Positions 6,260-14,124 of a DNA stretch of 20,943 nt are shown piece after piece. The translations under genes were made by a program, and so were the position numbers. Under the pieces are notes generated by a model, which saw only the letters and a list, made by a program, of their open reading frames with translations, was not told where the DNA came from and did not search any database. Position 1 is the first letter of the stretch, and every line of letters starts with the position of its first letter. The stretch spans positions 1 through 20,943 of the forward strand of contig CAYWRH010000070.1 in NCBI GenBank assembly GCA_964460435.1, in the 5' to 3' direction. This DNA is from JAAZBV01 sp964460435 (GTDB taxonomy: Bacteria; Desulfobacterota; DSM-4660; Desulfatiglandales; HGW-15).

Positions 6260-6373
6260 AAAATAGGATGGCATTCTTATTCCGCCGCAGTCTTTGACGA
6301 AGGAGGACTATATGCCACAGAAAAAAGGTTGGGAATAAAGCCCAATGTTGTTGAATTAAGACTCAGCTGAAGC

Positions 6374-6411
6374 ACCTCTCCCTTGATGGGAGAGGTCGGG
6401 TGAGGGTGGAA
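6374..6411 (-). repeat. REP-like palindrome, copy 1
   Basis: A perfect 9-bp stem (6374-6382 with 6388-6396, loop TTGAT) is followed by a GGGTGAGGG tail. On the minus strand it reads ttCCACCCTCACCCGAC and then the hairpin. This matches the widespread bacterial intergenic motif of a CCCTCACCC-type head plus a CTCTCCC/GGGAGAG hairpin. It is an inverted copy of the repeat at 6451-6488. Confidence 0.7.
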
Positions 6412-6450
6412 AAATAGGCAGTAAAATATGCTCTGTTTATTTATCAAGGT

Positions 6451-6488
6451 TTCCCCCTCCCCCAGCCCCTCCCGCAAAGTGGAGGGGA
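6451..6488 (+). repeat. REP-like palindrome, copy 2, possibly a terminator
   Basis: TTCCCCCTCCCCCAGCC is followed by a hairpin of CCCCTCC (6466-6472) with GGAGGGG (6481-6487) and an 8-nt loop. Five T residues follow at 6490-6494, so this copy could act as a weak intrinsic terminator upstream of aroA. It is the same repeat as 6374-6411 in opposite orientation, about 39 bp away, making a REP doublet. Confidence 0.65.
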
Positions 6489-6561
6489 GTTTTTACAATT
6501 CCTTAACTCAACAGTATTGGAAATAAATCCCGTATCTAACACGATATAAAAATAAAATCAG

Positions 6562-7827
6562 ATGAAAATAATAAGACAAAAAAATATCATAAACAGCACA
6601 GTCCATATCCCGGGTTCAAAAAGTCTTACACACCGGGCACTTATAGCTGCCGGACTCGCAGATGGAAATAGCACCCTGAAATCATTTTTATCATGTGAGG
6701 ACACCCTTTACACTGCGAGTACGCTCCAAAGGCTGGGAATAAATATAACGTTTAAAGATGATATTGCTGAGGTACAGGGTAACAGTGGAATATTTAAACT
6801 TTTTGCTGATAAACAGGAAATTGACCTGGGCAATTCAGGCACATCCTATAGGCTCCTTTTATCTATCGCAGCCCTGGCCAGGGGGAAATATGTTTTTACT
6901 GGAAGTGAGAGGATGAAGGAAAGGCCGGTGGCCTATCTGGTCAATGCACTCAGGTCTCTTGGCGTTGATGCTGGTTATCTGGAAAAGGAGGGATATCCGC
7001 CGGTTTTAATAAATGCATCGGGGATAAAAGGGGGCAGGGTAAAGGTTCCTGGGGATATCAGCAGTCAATACATCTCATCCTTGCTTTTTTCAGGGCCGTA
7101 TGCAGGGTCTGATTTAACAATAGAGATTGATGGAGAACTGGTTTCAAAACCTTATATTGATCTTACACTGGATGTTATGAATGCCTTTGGGGTAAGTGCA
7201 GAACATGAAGATTATCAGGTATTTCATGTGCCTGCCGGACAATTATACAGGGCAAGAGAGTTTGTGATAGATGGAGATGCATCTTCTGCCTCATATTTCT
7301 GGGGTGCTGCGGCCATAACAGGTGGCAGGGTTAAAACGGAGAATATACACCCATTTAAAACACGGCAGGGTGATATAGGGCTCTTGAATATTTTTGAGAA
7401 GATGGGTTGCTGCATTATGCGGGATGATAATTCAGTGACAGTCACCGGTGCCCCGATCAAAGGAGTTAATGTTGATATGGGCGCTATGCCAGACATGGTA
7501 CCTACCCTGGCGGTTGTGGCGCTCTTTGCAGCAGGAAAAACGATTATCACCAATGTTGGACATCTGAGACACAAAGAGAGTGACAGGATAGCTGATACAG
7601 CAAAGGAATTAAGGCGCATGGGGGGCAGGGTTGAGGAAAAGGAGGATGGCCTAGTAATTTATGGAGGAGAAAAACTCCATGGGGCAGAAATTGATCCGCA
7701 TAATGACCATCGTCTGGCCATGAGTTTTGCTATGGCTGGCCTGAAAATACCTGGCGTAACAATAAAGAATGAAAACTGTGTTGCAAAATCATTTCCGGAG
7801 TTTTGGGGATTATGGGAAACATTATGA
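6562..7827 (+). CDS. aroA: 3-phosphoshikimate 1-carboxyvinyltransferase (EPSP synthase)
   Basis: Transfers the enolpyruvyl group of PEP to shikimate-3-phosphate. The 421-residue, two-domain product shows PGSKSLTHRALIAAGLADG, LGNSGTSYRLLLSIAAL, MKERPVAYLV, DISSQYISSLLF, GDASSASYFW, MPDMVPTLAV, the RHKESDRI motif and NDHRLAMSFAMAG near the C-terminus. In the PEP-site loop, the position matching E. coli Pro101 is Leu. No good ribosome-binding site precedes the ATG at 6562. It is separated from aroE by the REP-bearing gap. It ends eight bases from the convergent exporter gene, with no obvious terminator hairpin between. Confidence 0.95.
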   Translation: MKIIRQKNIINSTVHIPGSKSLTHRALIAAGLADGNSTLKSFLSCEDTLYTASTLQRLGINITFKDDIAEVQGNSGIFKLFADKQEIDLGNSGTSYRLLLSIAALARGKYVFTGSERMKERPVAYLVNALRSLGVDAGYLEKEGYPPVLINASGIKGGRVKVPGDISSQYISSLLFSGPYAGSDLTIEIDGELVSKPYIDLTLDVMNAFGVSAEHEDYQVFHVPAGQLYRAREFVIDGDASSASYFWGAAAITGGRVKTENIHPFKTRQGDIGLLNIFEKMGCCIMRDDNSVTVTGAPIKGVNVDMGAMPDMVPTLAVVALFAAGKTIITNVGHLRHKESDRIADTAKELRRMGGRVEEKEDGLVIYGGEKLHGAEIDPHNDHRLAMSFAMAGLKIPGVTIKNENCVAKSFPEFWGLWETL

Positions 7828-7835
7828 AATTGTGA

Positions 7836-8456
7836 TCAGATGACCTTGAAATATTTCAACCCGGTTCCAATAAAATAGATGGCGAAGATAAATAATACAA
7901 CCCCTAAACCTTTTATCAGGTAAAGATAAAATATACTGTTCAGCACATGTCTTGATTTGCCTGTGATTGCAGCAATAACCACCTTTGAGCCGATCAGGAC
8001 AGAGTAAAATACTAAAATAAAAAGCACTGCAAATACAAGACTTTCATGGGCGGCCTTTATTATGGTTGGTGCGCCTATTGTAAACCAGAATACATATGGG
8101 CTTGGATTAAGAAGATTGGCAATGATACCCTTTTTGATGACATTTGATTGACCTGTGACATCATGGTTAATACCCTTGAAGGAGATGCTTTCAAATGCAA
8201 GATATATGAGGAAGATGCTCCCCCCAAAGGCAATGATACCAAGCAGGTAATCAATATTTGCGATCCTTGACATGACAAGGATGGTAGCAAGTATTATGGG
8301 CAGGTCAGTAATGAGCGGAGATACAGCAACCTTGATCCCCTCCTTTGTGCCTTGTTTGAGGGTTTCAGCTATCACAAGGGTCAATAAGGGGCCCGGGATC
8401 AAGCCGCTCAGACCCAGGAGAAATGCAGAGGTGATATATGTAAGGCTATCTGTCAT
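7836..8456 (-). CDS. LysE/RhtB-family amino acid exporter
   Basis: A small membrane protein of about 206 residues with six predicted hydrophobic segments. It has the family's N-terminal signature GLSGLIPGPLLTLVIAETLKQG and a loop SPLITDLP, both characteristic of LysE/RhtB transporters that export amino acids by proton exchange. The substrate cannot be read from the sequence. Its position beside an aromatic amino acid operon is suggestive only, since it is on the opposite strand and follows ccsB. A GTG at 8459 directly after the ccsB stop is an alternative start one codon upstream. Nearly no gap separates it from ccsB, so cotranscription with resB-ccsB is likely. Confidence 0.85.
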   Translation of the reverse strand: MTDSLTYITSAFLLGLSGLIPGPLLTLVIAETLKQGTKEGIKVAVSPLITDLPIILATILVMSRIANIDYLLGIIAFGGSIFLIYLAFESISFKGINHDVTGQSNVIKKGIIANLLNPSPYVFWFTIGAPTIIKAAHESLVFAVLFILVFYSVLIGSKVVIAAITGKSRHVLNSIFYLYLIKGLGVVLFIFAIYFIGTGLKYFKVI

Positions 8457-8459
8457 CAC

Positions 8460-9293
8460 CTATGAAGAGCCGTAGCTGTGAAGCCCTGAAAGCAGCAGGT
8501 TCACACCAAGGTATGTAAAGATCACGCAGCAGAAACCAATGATAGAAAATAGAGCAAGTTTTTTACCGCGCCAGCCTGTAACAAGGCGCGAGTGAAGCAT
8601 GGCAGCATATACAAACCAGGTGATAAGGGACCATGTCTCTTTGGGGTCCCAGCTCCAGTAGGTACCCCATGCGGAATTGGCCCATACAGCCCCGGTGATA
8701 ATCCCCAGGGTGAGCATGATAAAACCGATAATAACCATCTGATAACTGAGTTCTTCAAGGACATCATGATCAGGAACCAGCCTTGAAAAAACAGTACCCG
8801 ATGATTTAATAGCCTGTCCTTTAAAGAGATATAATATGCTTATGCCAAATGAAATAGCAAAGGCAGCATAGCCAAAAAAACAGGTCAATACATGGGCAAT
8901 AAGCCAGTTGCTTTTGAGGGCAGGGAGAAGGGGTTGTATCTCGCTGTTTGAGAATGATGAATAAGCCATAATGAGAAAGGCGATCAGTGTGGCAAATACA
9001 CCTATACTTTTGTTCCCTATACGCCATTCAATTATGAGGTACAAGAGAATAACAGCCCATGAAAAGAATACCAGCGACTCATACATATTGGATAAAGGCG
9101 CCCTGCCTATACCCATCTGGTAGGATTCTACCCCTCTGAGTATAATGCCCACCGTGTGGCCAAGGAACCCTGCGGATGTAATGATTGTAGCAATCTTTCC
9201 GAATGCCTTCTTATCGATAATCATCAGAAGAAGGTATGCCATAAAGGAGAAAAAATATAAAAAGGTAATATAGTTTAAAATCATGCCGCTCAT
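8460..9293 (-). CDS. ccsB: Cytochrome c biogenesis protein CcsB/CcsA (System II haem handling)
   Basis: Integral membrane protein of 277 residues with about eight hydrophobic segments. It carries the tryptophan-rich WWD motif (VWANSAWGTYWSWDPKETW), which binds haem at the outer face of the membrane, and flanking conserved His residues (IAHVLTCFF, AAMLHSRL). With ResB it forms the System II synthase that exports haem and attaches it to CXXCH apocytochromes. In naming used for deltaproteobacteria this WWD protein is usually called CcsB, and CcsA in chloroplasts. The start is ATG at 9293, two bases beyond the resB stop. It is followed directly by the exporter gene. Confidence 0.92.
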   Translation of the reverse strand: MSGMILNYITFLYFFSFMAYLLLMIIDKKAFGKIATIITSAGFLGHTVGIILRGVESYQMGIGRAPLSNMYESLVFFSWAVILLYLIIEWRIGNKSIGVFATLIAFLIMAYSSFSNSEIQPLLPALKSNWLIAHVLTCFFGYAAFAISFGISILYLFKGQAIKSSGTVFSRLVPDHDVLEELSYQMVIIGFIMLTLGIITGAVWANSAWGTYWSWDPKETWSLITWFVYAAMLHSRLVTGWRGKKLALFSIIGFCCVIFTYLGVNLLLSGLHSYGSS

Positions 9294-9295
9294 AA

Positions 9296-10702
9296 TCAGT
9301 TATTCTTCCCCTCTAATTTTATAGTTAACTGTTTTATAATCCTGTCAAGCTCTCTTTCCATTCCTACCGGGTTTTTATTGGCCTTGCCTGCTATAATTAT
9401 ATTTGTACCTTCACCATGTTCATATATCTTTATCCATATGCGCCTGTGGGAGGTAAAAAATGTCATGATCAGGCCTATAACAATAATAAAAAAACCGGCA
9501 TAAATAAAAGGTATGCCAGGGTCTTTGTTCACCTGCAATCCTGTATAGTAAACAGACTCTATCCCGTCCAGTGAAAAGGTATATGGTTCAATAATGGAAG
9601 GATTAAACTTTGGGAACTGGTCAAACTCGGATGAAAACCTTCGCCTTATATCCGCATAGTTTTTAAATAACCATATCTCTGCCTCTTCACCGGTCACCGG
9701 TTTTACTTTTACCTTTATTGCCGGCCCCATTCTCATAAAATCGTCCCGTATCTCCTCAAGAATTATCTCTCCACCATTATCCGGCAGGGGGTTTGGTTTA
9801 CCCTGTGTAATTTTCAATTTGGCAGGCGCTACATTGCCTTTTTGAGATATTGTTATTGAGGCCTCATCTCCGGGAATGGATCCGTAACTTGACTGGTAAA
9901 AGGTTATTCCCATAAAGGTAAGGGGATGATTGACAAGAAGATTGCCCTGTTTTACAGTTTTTCCATCAACAGAAAACCTGATATCACTTTTATATTCCTT
10001 TGCCATGCCATTATCATAGAAATCAACCGAGAATTTGTCACAGGTTACAGTAAAGCCAAGCTCTATATGATTATGGCTCTCCTGTCCGTTCAGGGTGGCA
10101 TAGTCAACCGATTCTCCCTCAAGAATATTTATGTATCCCTTAAATCCGAATAATGACCCTGTAATTGCCCCCAGCAATATGAGCAGCACACTGAGGTGTA
10201 CAAGGTATACCCCGAAAAGGGAATGACGGCCCTTGTCACCGTAAAAATAGGCAGCCTTTTCAGTATCCTTTTCTGCGGTTCTTGACCATTGCTTTTCTAT
10301 AAGCCCTTTTACTAAAAAAAAGGCATCATTTTTCCTTTTGCTGCTTTTTATTATTCTGTCAGGGCTCACATCTGAAAAGATATTTTCCCTGTCAGGAGAA
10401 GGGAGTTTTCTGTATACCTTCAGTGTGGATGGAAATTTGTTTAATGTGCAGGCGATCAGGTTGATGGAAAGAAAGAAGATGATCAGCCTGAACCAGAAGG
10501 AGTGATACATGTCAAACAATTCAAGCTTAATTACTAATTTTGCCATAACAGGGCCGAGCTTTTGTATGAACTGCCCGTCAGCCCCCTCCTGGGGAATGAT
10601 TGTGCCTATTATTGATGTTGCAGCCAGCAAAACCAGCAAAAAGATGGTAAGTTTTACTGAACAGAGGAGATCCCAAATATTATTTTTTTTAGTGTTGTTC
10701 AT
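9296..10702 (-). CDS. resB: Cytochrome c biogenesis protein ResB (Ccs1)
   Basis: Partner of CcsB in System II cytochrome c maturation. The 468-residue protein begins WDLLCSVKLTIFLLVLLA with TM1, then IIGTIIPQ, a second TM (WFRLIIFFLSINLIACTLNKFPSTL) and a third (LVHLSVLLILLGAITGSLFGFKG). A large extracytoplasmic domain containing VNHPLTFMGITFYQSSYG follows, with a last TM near the C-terminus (FIYAGFFIIVIGLIMTFF). This is the standard ResB layout. ATG at 10702 is chosen because the conserved family start follows it. The frame is open to 10792, but that extension has no family character. It is transcribed divergently from serS. Confidence 0.92.
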   Translation of the reverse strand: MNNTKKNNIWDLLCSVKLTIFLLVLLAATSIIGTIIPQEGADGQFIQKLGPVMAKLVIKLELFDMYHSFWFRLIIFFLSINLIACTLNKFPSTLKVYRKLPSPDRENIFSDVSPDRIIKSSKRKNDAFFLVKGLIEKQWSRTAEKDTEKAAYFYGDKGRHSLFGVYLVHLSVLLILLGAITGSLFGFKGYINILEGESVDYATLNGQESHNHIELGFTVTCDKFSVDFYDNGMAKEYKSDIRFSVDGKTVKQGNLLVNHPLTFMGITFYQSSYGSIPGDEASITISQKGNVAPAKLKITQGKPNPLPDNGGEIILEEIRDDFMRMGPAIKVKVKPVTGEEAEIWLFKNYADIRRRFSSEFDQFPKFNPSIIEPYTFSLDGIESVYYTGLQVNKDPGIPFIYAGFFIIVIGLIMTFFTSHRRIWIKIYEHGEGTNIIIAGKANKNPVGMERELDRIIKQLTIKLEGKNN

Positions 10703-10792
10703 ATCTTTTAAGTTAACCCTGAAAGTGGTCGATATAGTAATATTCGATCTATAACATGTATTTTCTATAGCTGCAATTAACAAAAAAGGCAT

Positions 10793-10821
10793 TTGACCAT
10801 ATGCATTGATTCATGTTAAAA
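10793..10821 (+). promoter_or_regulatory. Possible serS promoter
   Basis: TTGACC (5/6) at 10793-10798 and TTAAAA (3/6) at 10816-10821 are separated by 17 bp, within the 147-bp resB-serS divergent gap. The -10 is weak. A better-looking TATACT at 10832-10837 would place the start inside the Shine-Dalgarno sequence. No T-box or leader peptide is seen. Confidence 0.3.
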
Positions 10822-10849
10822 ATTGCTGAACTATACTAAGAGGGTAAAA

Positions 10850-12127
10850 ATGCTTGATCTTAAATATATCCGTAGCAATATCGATGCAGTAAAGACAATG
10901 CTCAAAAACAGGAATAATGACCTGGACATCTCTGTTTTTGAGGCGATTGATGCAAAAAGAAGGGACAATCTGGCTGAGCTTGAAGCTCTCCGTTTTAAGC
11001 GCAACAAGGTGAGTGAAGATGTTGCCTCCATGAAAAAGAGGGGGGAGGATGCATCCGCTCTTATCACTGATATGAAAGAGGTCTCAGCAAAAATAAAGGA
11101 GCTTGAAACCGGGCTGGGTGAGATAGAGGAAAAGCTGAATCAGCTGGTGATGATAATACCTAATATGCCCCATGAATCAGTGCCTGTTGGCCGAAATGAA
11201 AAGGATAACCCTGTTGTCCGAACCTGGGGAGATATACCGAAATTTGATTTTGAACCCCAGGCACACTGGGATATAGGCGAAAAGCTGAACATACTTGATT
11301 TTAACAGGGCAGCAAAGCTTGCCGGGGCAAGGTTTGCCCTTTATAGAGGCGCTGGTTCAAGGCTTGAAAGGGCGCTCATCAACTTTATGCTTGATCTGCA
11401 TACATCTGAGCATGGCTATACAGAGATACTGCCACCTTTCATGGTGAATGCGGAAAGCATGACCGGCACAGGGCAGCTTCCCAAATTCAAGGAGGACCTT
11501 TTCAAGATAGAGGGTTGGGATCATTATCTGATTCCAACCGCTGAGGTGCCTGTGACCAACATCCACAGGGAAGAGATACTTAAAGAGGAAGAGCTGCCCA
11601 TATATTATACTGCATACACACCGTGCTTCAGGTCAGAGGCCGGTTCCTATGGTAAAGATACAAGGGGGCTCATAAGAAATCACCAGTTTAACAAGGTTGA
11701 GCTTGTAAAGTTTACAAGGCCCGAGGATTCATATAATGAGCTTGAGAAACTCACCGCAAATGCCGAAGAGGTGCTTAAACGACTGAATATTCCATACAGG
11801 GTCATAACACTCTGTACCGGGGATGTAGGTTTTTCTTCTGCAAAGACATATGATATCGAGGTCTGGCTGCCAGGACAGAATCTCTATAAAGAGATATCCT
11901 CATGCAGCAATTTTGAGGATTTTCAGGCAAGGCGGGCCAGTATCAGGTTTAAACGAAAAGGGGCAAAAGGAACCGAGCTTGTCCATACACTTAACGGATC
12001 AGGCCTGGCGGTTGGAAGGACCTTTGTTGCAGTTCTGGAAAATTACCAGCAGAAGGATGGCAGCGTGGTTGTTCCTGATGTGTTAAGGCCATATATGGGC
12101 GGCATGGAAGTTATAAACCGGGCATAG
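10850..12127 (+). CDS. serS: Seryl-tRNA synthetase
   Basis: Charges tRNA-Ser (and tRNA-Sec) with serine. The 425-residue class II synthetase has the N-terminal long-helix coiled-coil arm (about residues 30-100, rich in Lys/Glu). The catalytic core follows: GTGQLPKFKEDLF, LIPTAEVPVTN, motif 2 FRSEAGSYGKDTRGLIRNHQF, the SSCSNFEDFQARR segment and motif 3 LNGSGLAVGRTFVAVLENYQ. ATG at 10850 has AGAGGG five bases upstream. A TTG extension to 10823 lacks support. It is the first plus-strand gene after the divergent resB. Confidence 0.96.
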   Translation: MLDLKYIRSNIDAVKTMLKNRNNDLDISVFEAIDAKRRDNLAELEALRFKRNKVSEDVASMKKRGEDASALITDMKEVSAKIKELETGLGEIEEKLNQLVMIIPNMPHESVPVGRNEKDNPVVRTWGDIPKFDFEPQAHWDIGEKLNILDFNRAAKLAGARFALYRGAGSRLERALINFMLDLHTSEHGYTEILPPFMVNAESMTGTGQLPKFKEDLFKIEGWDHYLIPTAEVPVTNIHREEILKEEELPIYYTAYTPCFRSEAGSYGKDTRGLIRNHQFNKVELVKFTRPEDSYNELEKLTANAEEVLKRLNIPYRVITLCTGDVGFSSAKTYDIEVWLPGQNLYKEISSCSNFEDFQARRASIRFKRKGAKGTELVHTLNGSGLAVGRTFVAVLENYQQKDGSVVVPDVLRPYMGGMEVINRA

Positions 12128-12134
12128 CGCAGAG

Positions 12135-12208
12135 CGCATAGAGCATAGGGCATAGGGCAAAAAATAGTATATTGAGTACGATATGCGCTTTGCGCCATAC
12201 GCTATGCG
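12135..12208. repeat. Imperfect inverted repeat with 'gcatagg' iterations after serS
   Basis: Left arm 12135-12159 contains GCATAGAGCATAGGGCATAGGG, a near-iterated 7-8-mer. Right arm 12184-12208 (TGCGCTTTGCGCCATACGCTATGCG) is its imperfect reverse complement, matching about 17 of 25 positions, with a 24-nt loop. There is no T-tract after it, so it is not a standard terminator. It resembles short dispersed palindromes, but copy number cannot be judged from this window. Confidence 0.5.
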
Positions 12209-12280
12209 TATTAACTGGAAGCAGTAAACAGATGGTAAGATAATCGTTACTTGTCAATATATAATAGAAGGAGATGATTC

Positions 12281-14107
12281 ATGTGCGGCATAGTCTGCTA
12301 TGTGGGTAACAGCAAGGCAAAACCACTTCTTATAGAGGGTCTTAAAAGGCTGGAATACAGGGGCTATGATTCTTCAGGCATAGCTGTTCAGGATGCAGGG
12401 AAAATGGATTATTACCGCGCTGTTGGTAAGATAGCGGTGCTTGAAAAGAAGATCAACGGGCTTGAGATCAACGGCACAACAGGTATTGCCCATACCCGGT
12501 GGGCTACTCATGGCGAGCCATCTGAAAAAAATGCCCATCCCCACAGGGATATGGAAGAAAAGATCTTTGTTATTCATAACGGGATCATTGAAAATTATCA
12601 GACCATCAAGAAAAGACTTGAAAAAAAGGGCGTTATTTTCAGAAGTGATACAGACACAGAGGTTATTGCCCATCTGGTTGCAGAAAATTTTAACGGGAAT
12701 CTTAATGAAGCGGTTCGAAAGGCCATGTCACAGATTGAGGGGACATTCGGTATTGCTGTTCTGCATAAGGATATCCCCGGTCAGATAGTTGTTGCGCGAA
12801 GGGGGAGCCCGCTCATAATCGGCCTGGGTGAAGATGGCAACTTTGCCGCCTCTGATGTATCTGCAATGGTGAGGTATACAAAGAATGTTATTCACCTGAA
12901 TGACAATGAACTTGCTACCATCACAAAGGACGATGTGTCCATATCCACCCTTCAGGCAACAGCTATCAAGAGAGAGGCAGAGACCGTTGAGTGGTCAGCA
13001 GAGGATGTTGAGCTGGACGGGTTTCCTCATTATATGCTCAAGGAGATATTTGAGCAGCCTGAGACAATAAAAAATGCCATGAGAGGCAGGCTCGAAAAGG
13101 GAGAGGGAGTGCCTAAACTTGGCGGAATCATGCCTGTGTGGGACAAGCTCAAGGAATGTAAACATATTGTAATTATTGCATGCGGTACATCCTACTATTC
13201 AGGGTGTGTTGGCAGGTATGTCTTTGAAAAACTGACAGAGATAGATGTCCAGGTGGAGCTCGCATCAGAATTTCGATATCGCAAACTGAATTTTCCACCC
13301 AATACATTTATAATATCCATGAGCCAGTCAGGTGAAACCGCTGACACCCTTGCGGCAATGAGGGAGGCCAGAAGAAAAGGGGCGCATCTGCTTGGGATCG
13401 TCAATGTGGTAGACAGTTCCATTGCCCGTGAGACAGATGCAGGCATATATAATCATGCCGGCCCCGAGATAGGTGTTGCATCCACAAAGATTTTTATTTC
13501 TCAGTTAACCATCCTTACCCTTCTTGCCATCCTGCTTGGAAGGCACCAGAGCCTATCCCTTACAGAAGGGGTGGAGGCAATCAGGGCTATGGAGGCGCTG
13601 CCTGACCAGGTACAGGAAATCCTTTCAAAGGCAAACCAGATAGAGGCCATTGCTGCAAAATATTTTGACAAGAATAACTGGCTTTTTCTGGGAAGAAAAT
13701 ATCAGTACCCCATTGCCATGGAAGGAGCCCTGAAACTTAAGGAGATCTCATATATCCACGCAGAGGGGTATGCTGCAGGCGAGATGAAACATGGGCCTAT
13801 TGCGCTCATTAATCCCCAGATGCCCACTGTTGCAATAGCGCCAAGGGACTCCATGTATGACAAGATGATAAGCAATATACAGGAGATAAAGAGCCGAAGG
13901 GGCCCGGTAATAGGCATTGGCACTGAGGGAGACACGGTGTTGAAGGAGATGGTGGATGACTTTATAGGGATCCCTCAGACCCTTGATTTTTTGTACCCCA
14001 TACTCACTGTTGTCCCCTGTCAGCTTTTGGCATATTATTGTGCATTGATGCTCAAGAGGGATATTGATAAACCCAGAAATCTAGCAAAGAGTGTGACAGT
14101 AGAATAA
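12281..14107 (+). CDS. glmS: Glutamine-fructose-6-phosphate aminotransferase (isomerizing)
   Basis: Makes glucosamine-6-phosphate from fructose-6-phosphate and glutamine, the first step toward UDP-GlcNAc for peptidoglycan and LPS. The 608-residue protein has the N-terminal Ntn glutaminase (Cys2 nucleophile in MCGIVCYVG, HTRWATHG, NGIIENY, SDTDTEVIAH). Two SIS sugar-isomerase domains follow (ACGTSYYSG, SQSGETADT, GRKYQYPIAMEGALKLKEISY), with the family's terminal LAKSVTVE. A strong GAAGGAG site lies six to seven bases before the ATG. No glmS ribozyme-like region is evident in the 153-bp upstream gap. Three genes follow closely on the same strand. Confidence 0.97.
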   Translation: MCGIVCYVGNSKAKPLLIEGLKRLEYRGYDSSGIAVQDAGKMDYYRAVGKIAVLEKKINGLEINGTTGIAHTRWATHGEPSEKNAHPHRDMEEKIFVIHNGIIENYQTIKKRLEKKGVIFRSDTDTEVIAHLVAENFNGNLNEAVRKAMSQIEGTFGIAVLHKDIPGQIVVARRGSPLIIGLGEDGNFAASDVSAMVRYTKNVIHLNDNELATITKDDVSISTLQATAIKREAETVEWSAEDVELDGFPHYMLKEIFEQPETIKNAMRGRLEKGEGVPKLGGIMPVWDKLKECKHIVIIACGTSYYSGCVGRYVFEKLTEIDVQVELASEFRYRKLNFPPNTFIISMSQSGETADTLAAMREARRKGAHLLGIVNVVDSSIARETDAGIYNHAGPEIGVASTKIFISQLTILTLLAILLGRHQSLSLTEGVEAIRAMEALPDQVQEILSKANQIEAIAAKYFDKNNWLFLGRKYQYPIAMEGALKLKEISYIHAEGYAAGEMKHGPIALINPQMPTVAIAPRDSMYDKMISNIQEIKSRRGPVIGIGTEGDTVLKEMVDDFIGIPQTLDFLYPILTVVPCQLLAYYCALMLKRDIDKPRNLAKSVTVE

Positions 14108-14124
14108 AGATCGACTCAAATCTG

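Larger units (their letters stand above)
6260..6561. other. 302-bp aroE-aroA intergenic region
   Basis: This is the only gap of about 300 bases inside the operon. From 6260 to 6370 the aroE frame remains open after the aroE stop. It reads protein-like residues (for example AAVFDEGGLYATEKRLGIKP) but has no start codon and no family I recognise, so it may be a degraded coding remnant. From 6374 to 6488 lies an inverted pair of REP-like palindromes. No convincing promoter for aroA was found. The gap is unusual for an otherwise overlapping gene string and suggests an insertion between aroE and aroA. Confidence 0.6.

Noticed and set aside
6270..6340. Mini-ORFs in the aroE-aroA gap (MAFLFRRSL and MPQKKGWE with a GGAGG upstream) as leader peptides for aroA
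   Set aside because: No codon run for an aromatic residue, and no terminator/antiterminator pair linked to them; the GGAGG is likely chance.
10703..10792. N-terminal 30-residue extension of ResB
   Set aside because: It overlaps the divergent promoter region, has no family similarity, and the conserved ResB start follows ATG at 10702.
10703..10849. T-box riboswitch or leader upstream of serS
   Set aside because: The gap is only 147 bp, with no specifier-loop or T-box consensus and no terminator hairpin.
12260..12265. TATAAT ahead of glmS as a -10 box
   Set aside because: A start seven bases downstream would fall within the GAAGGAG ribosome-binding site, and no -35 lies at the right distance.
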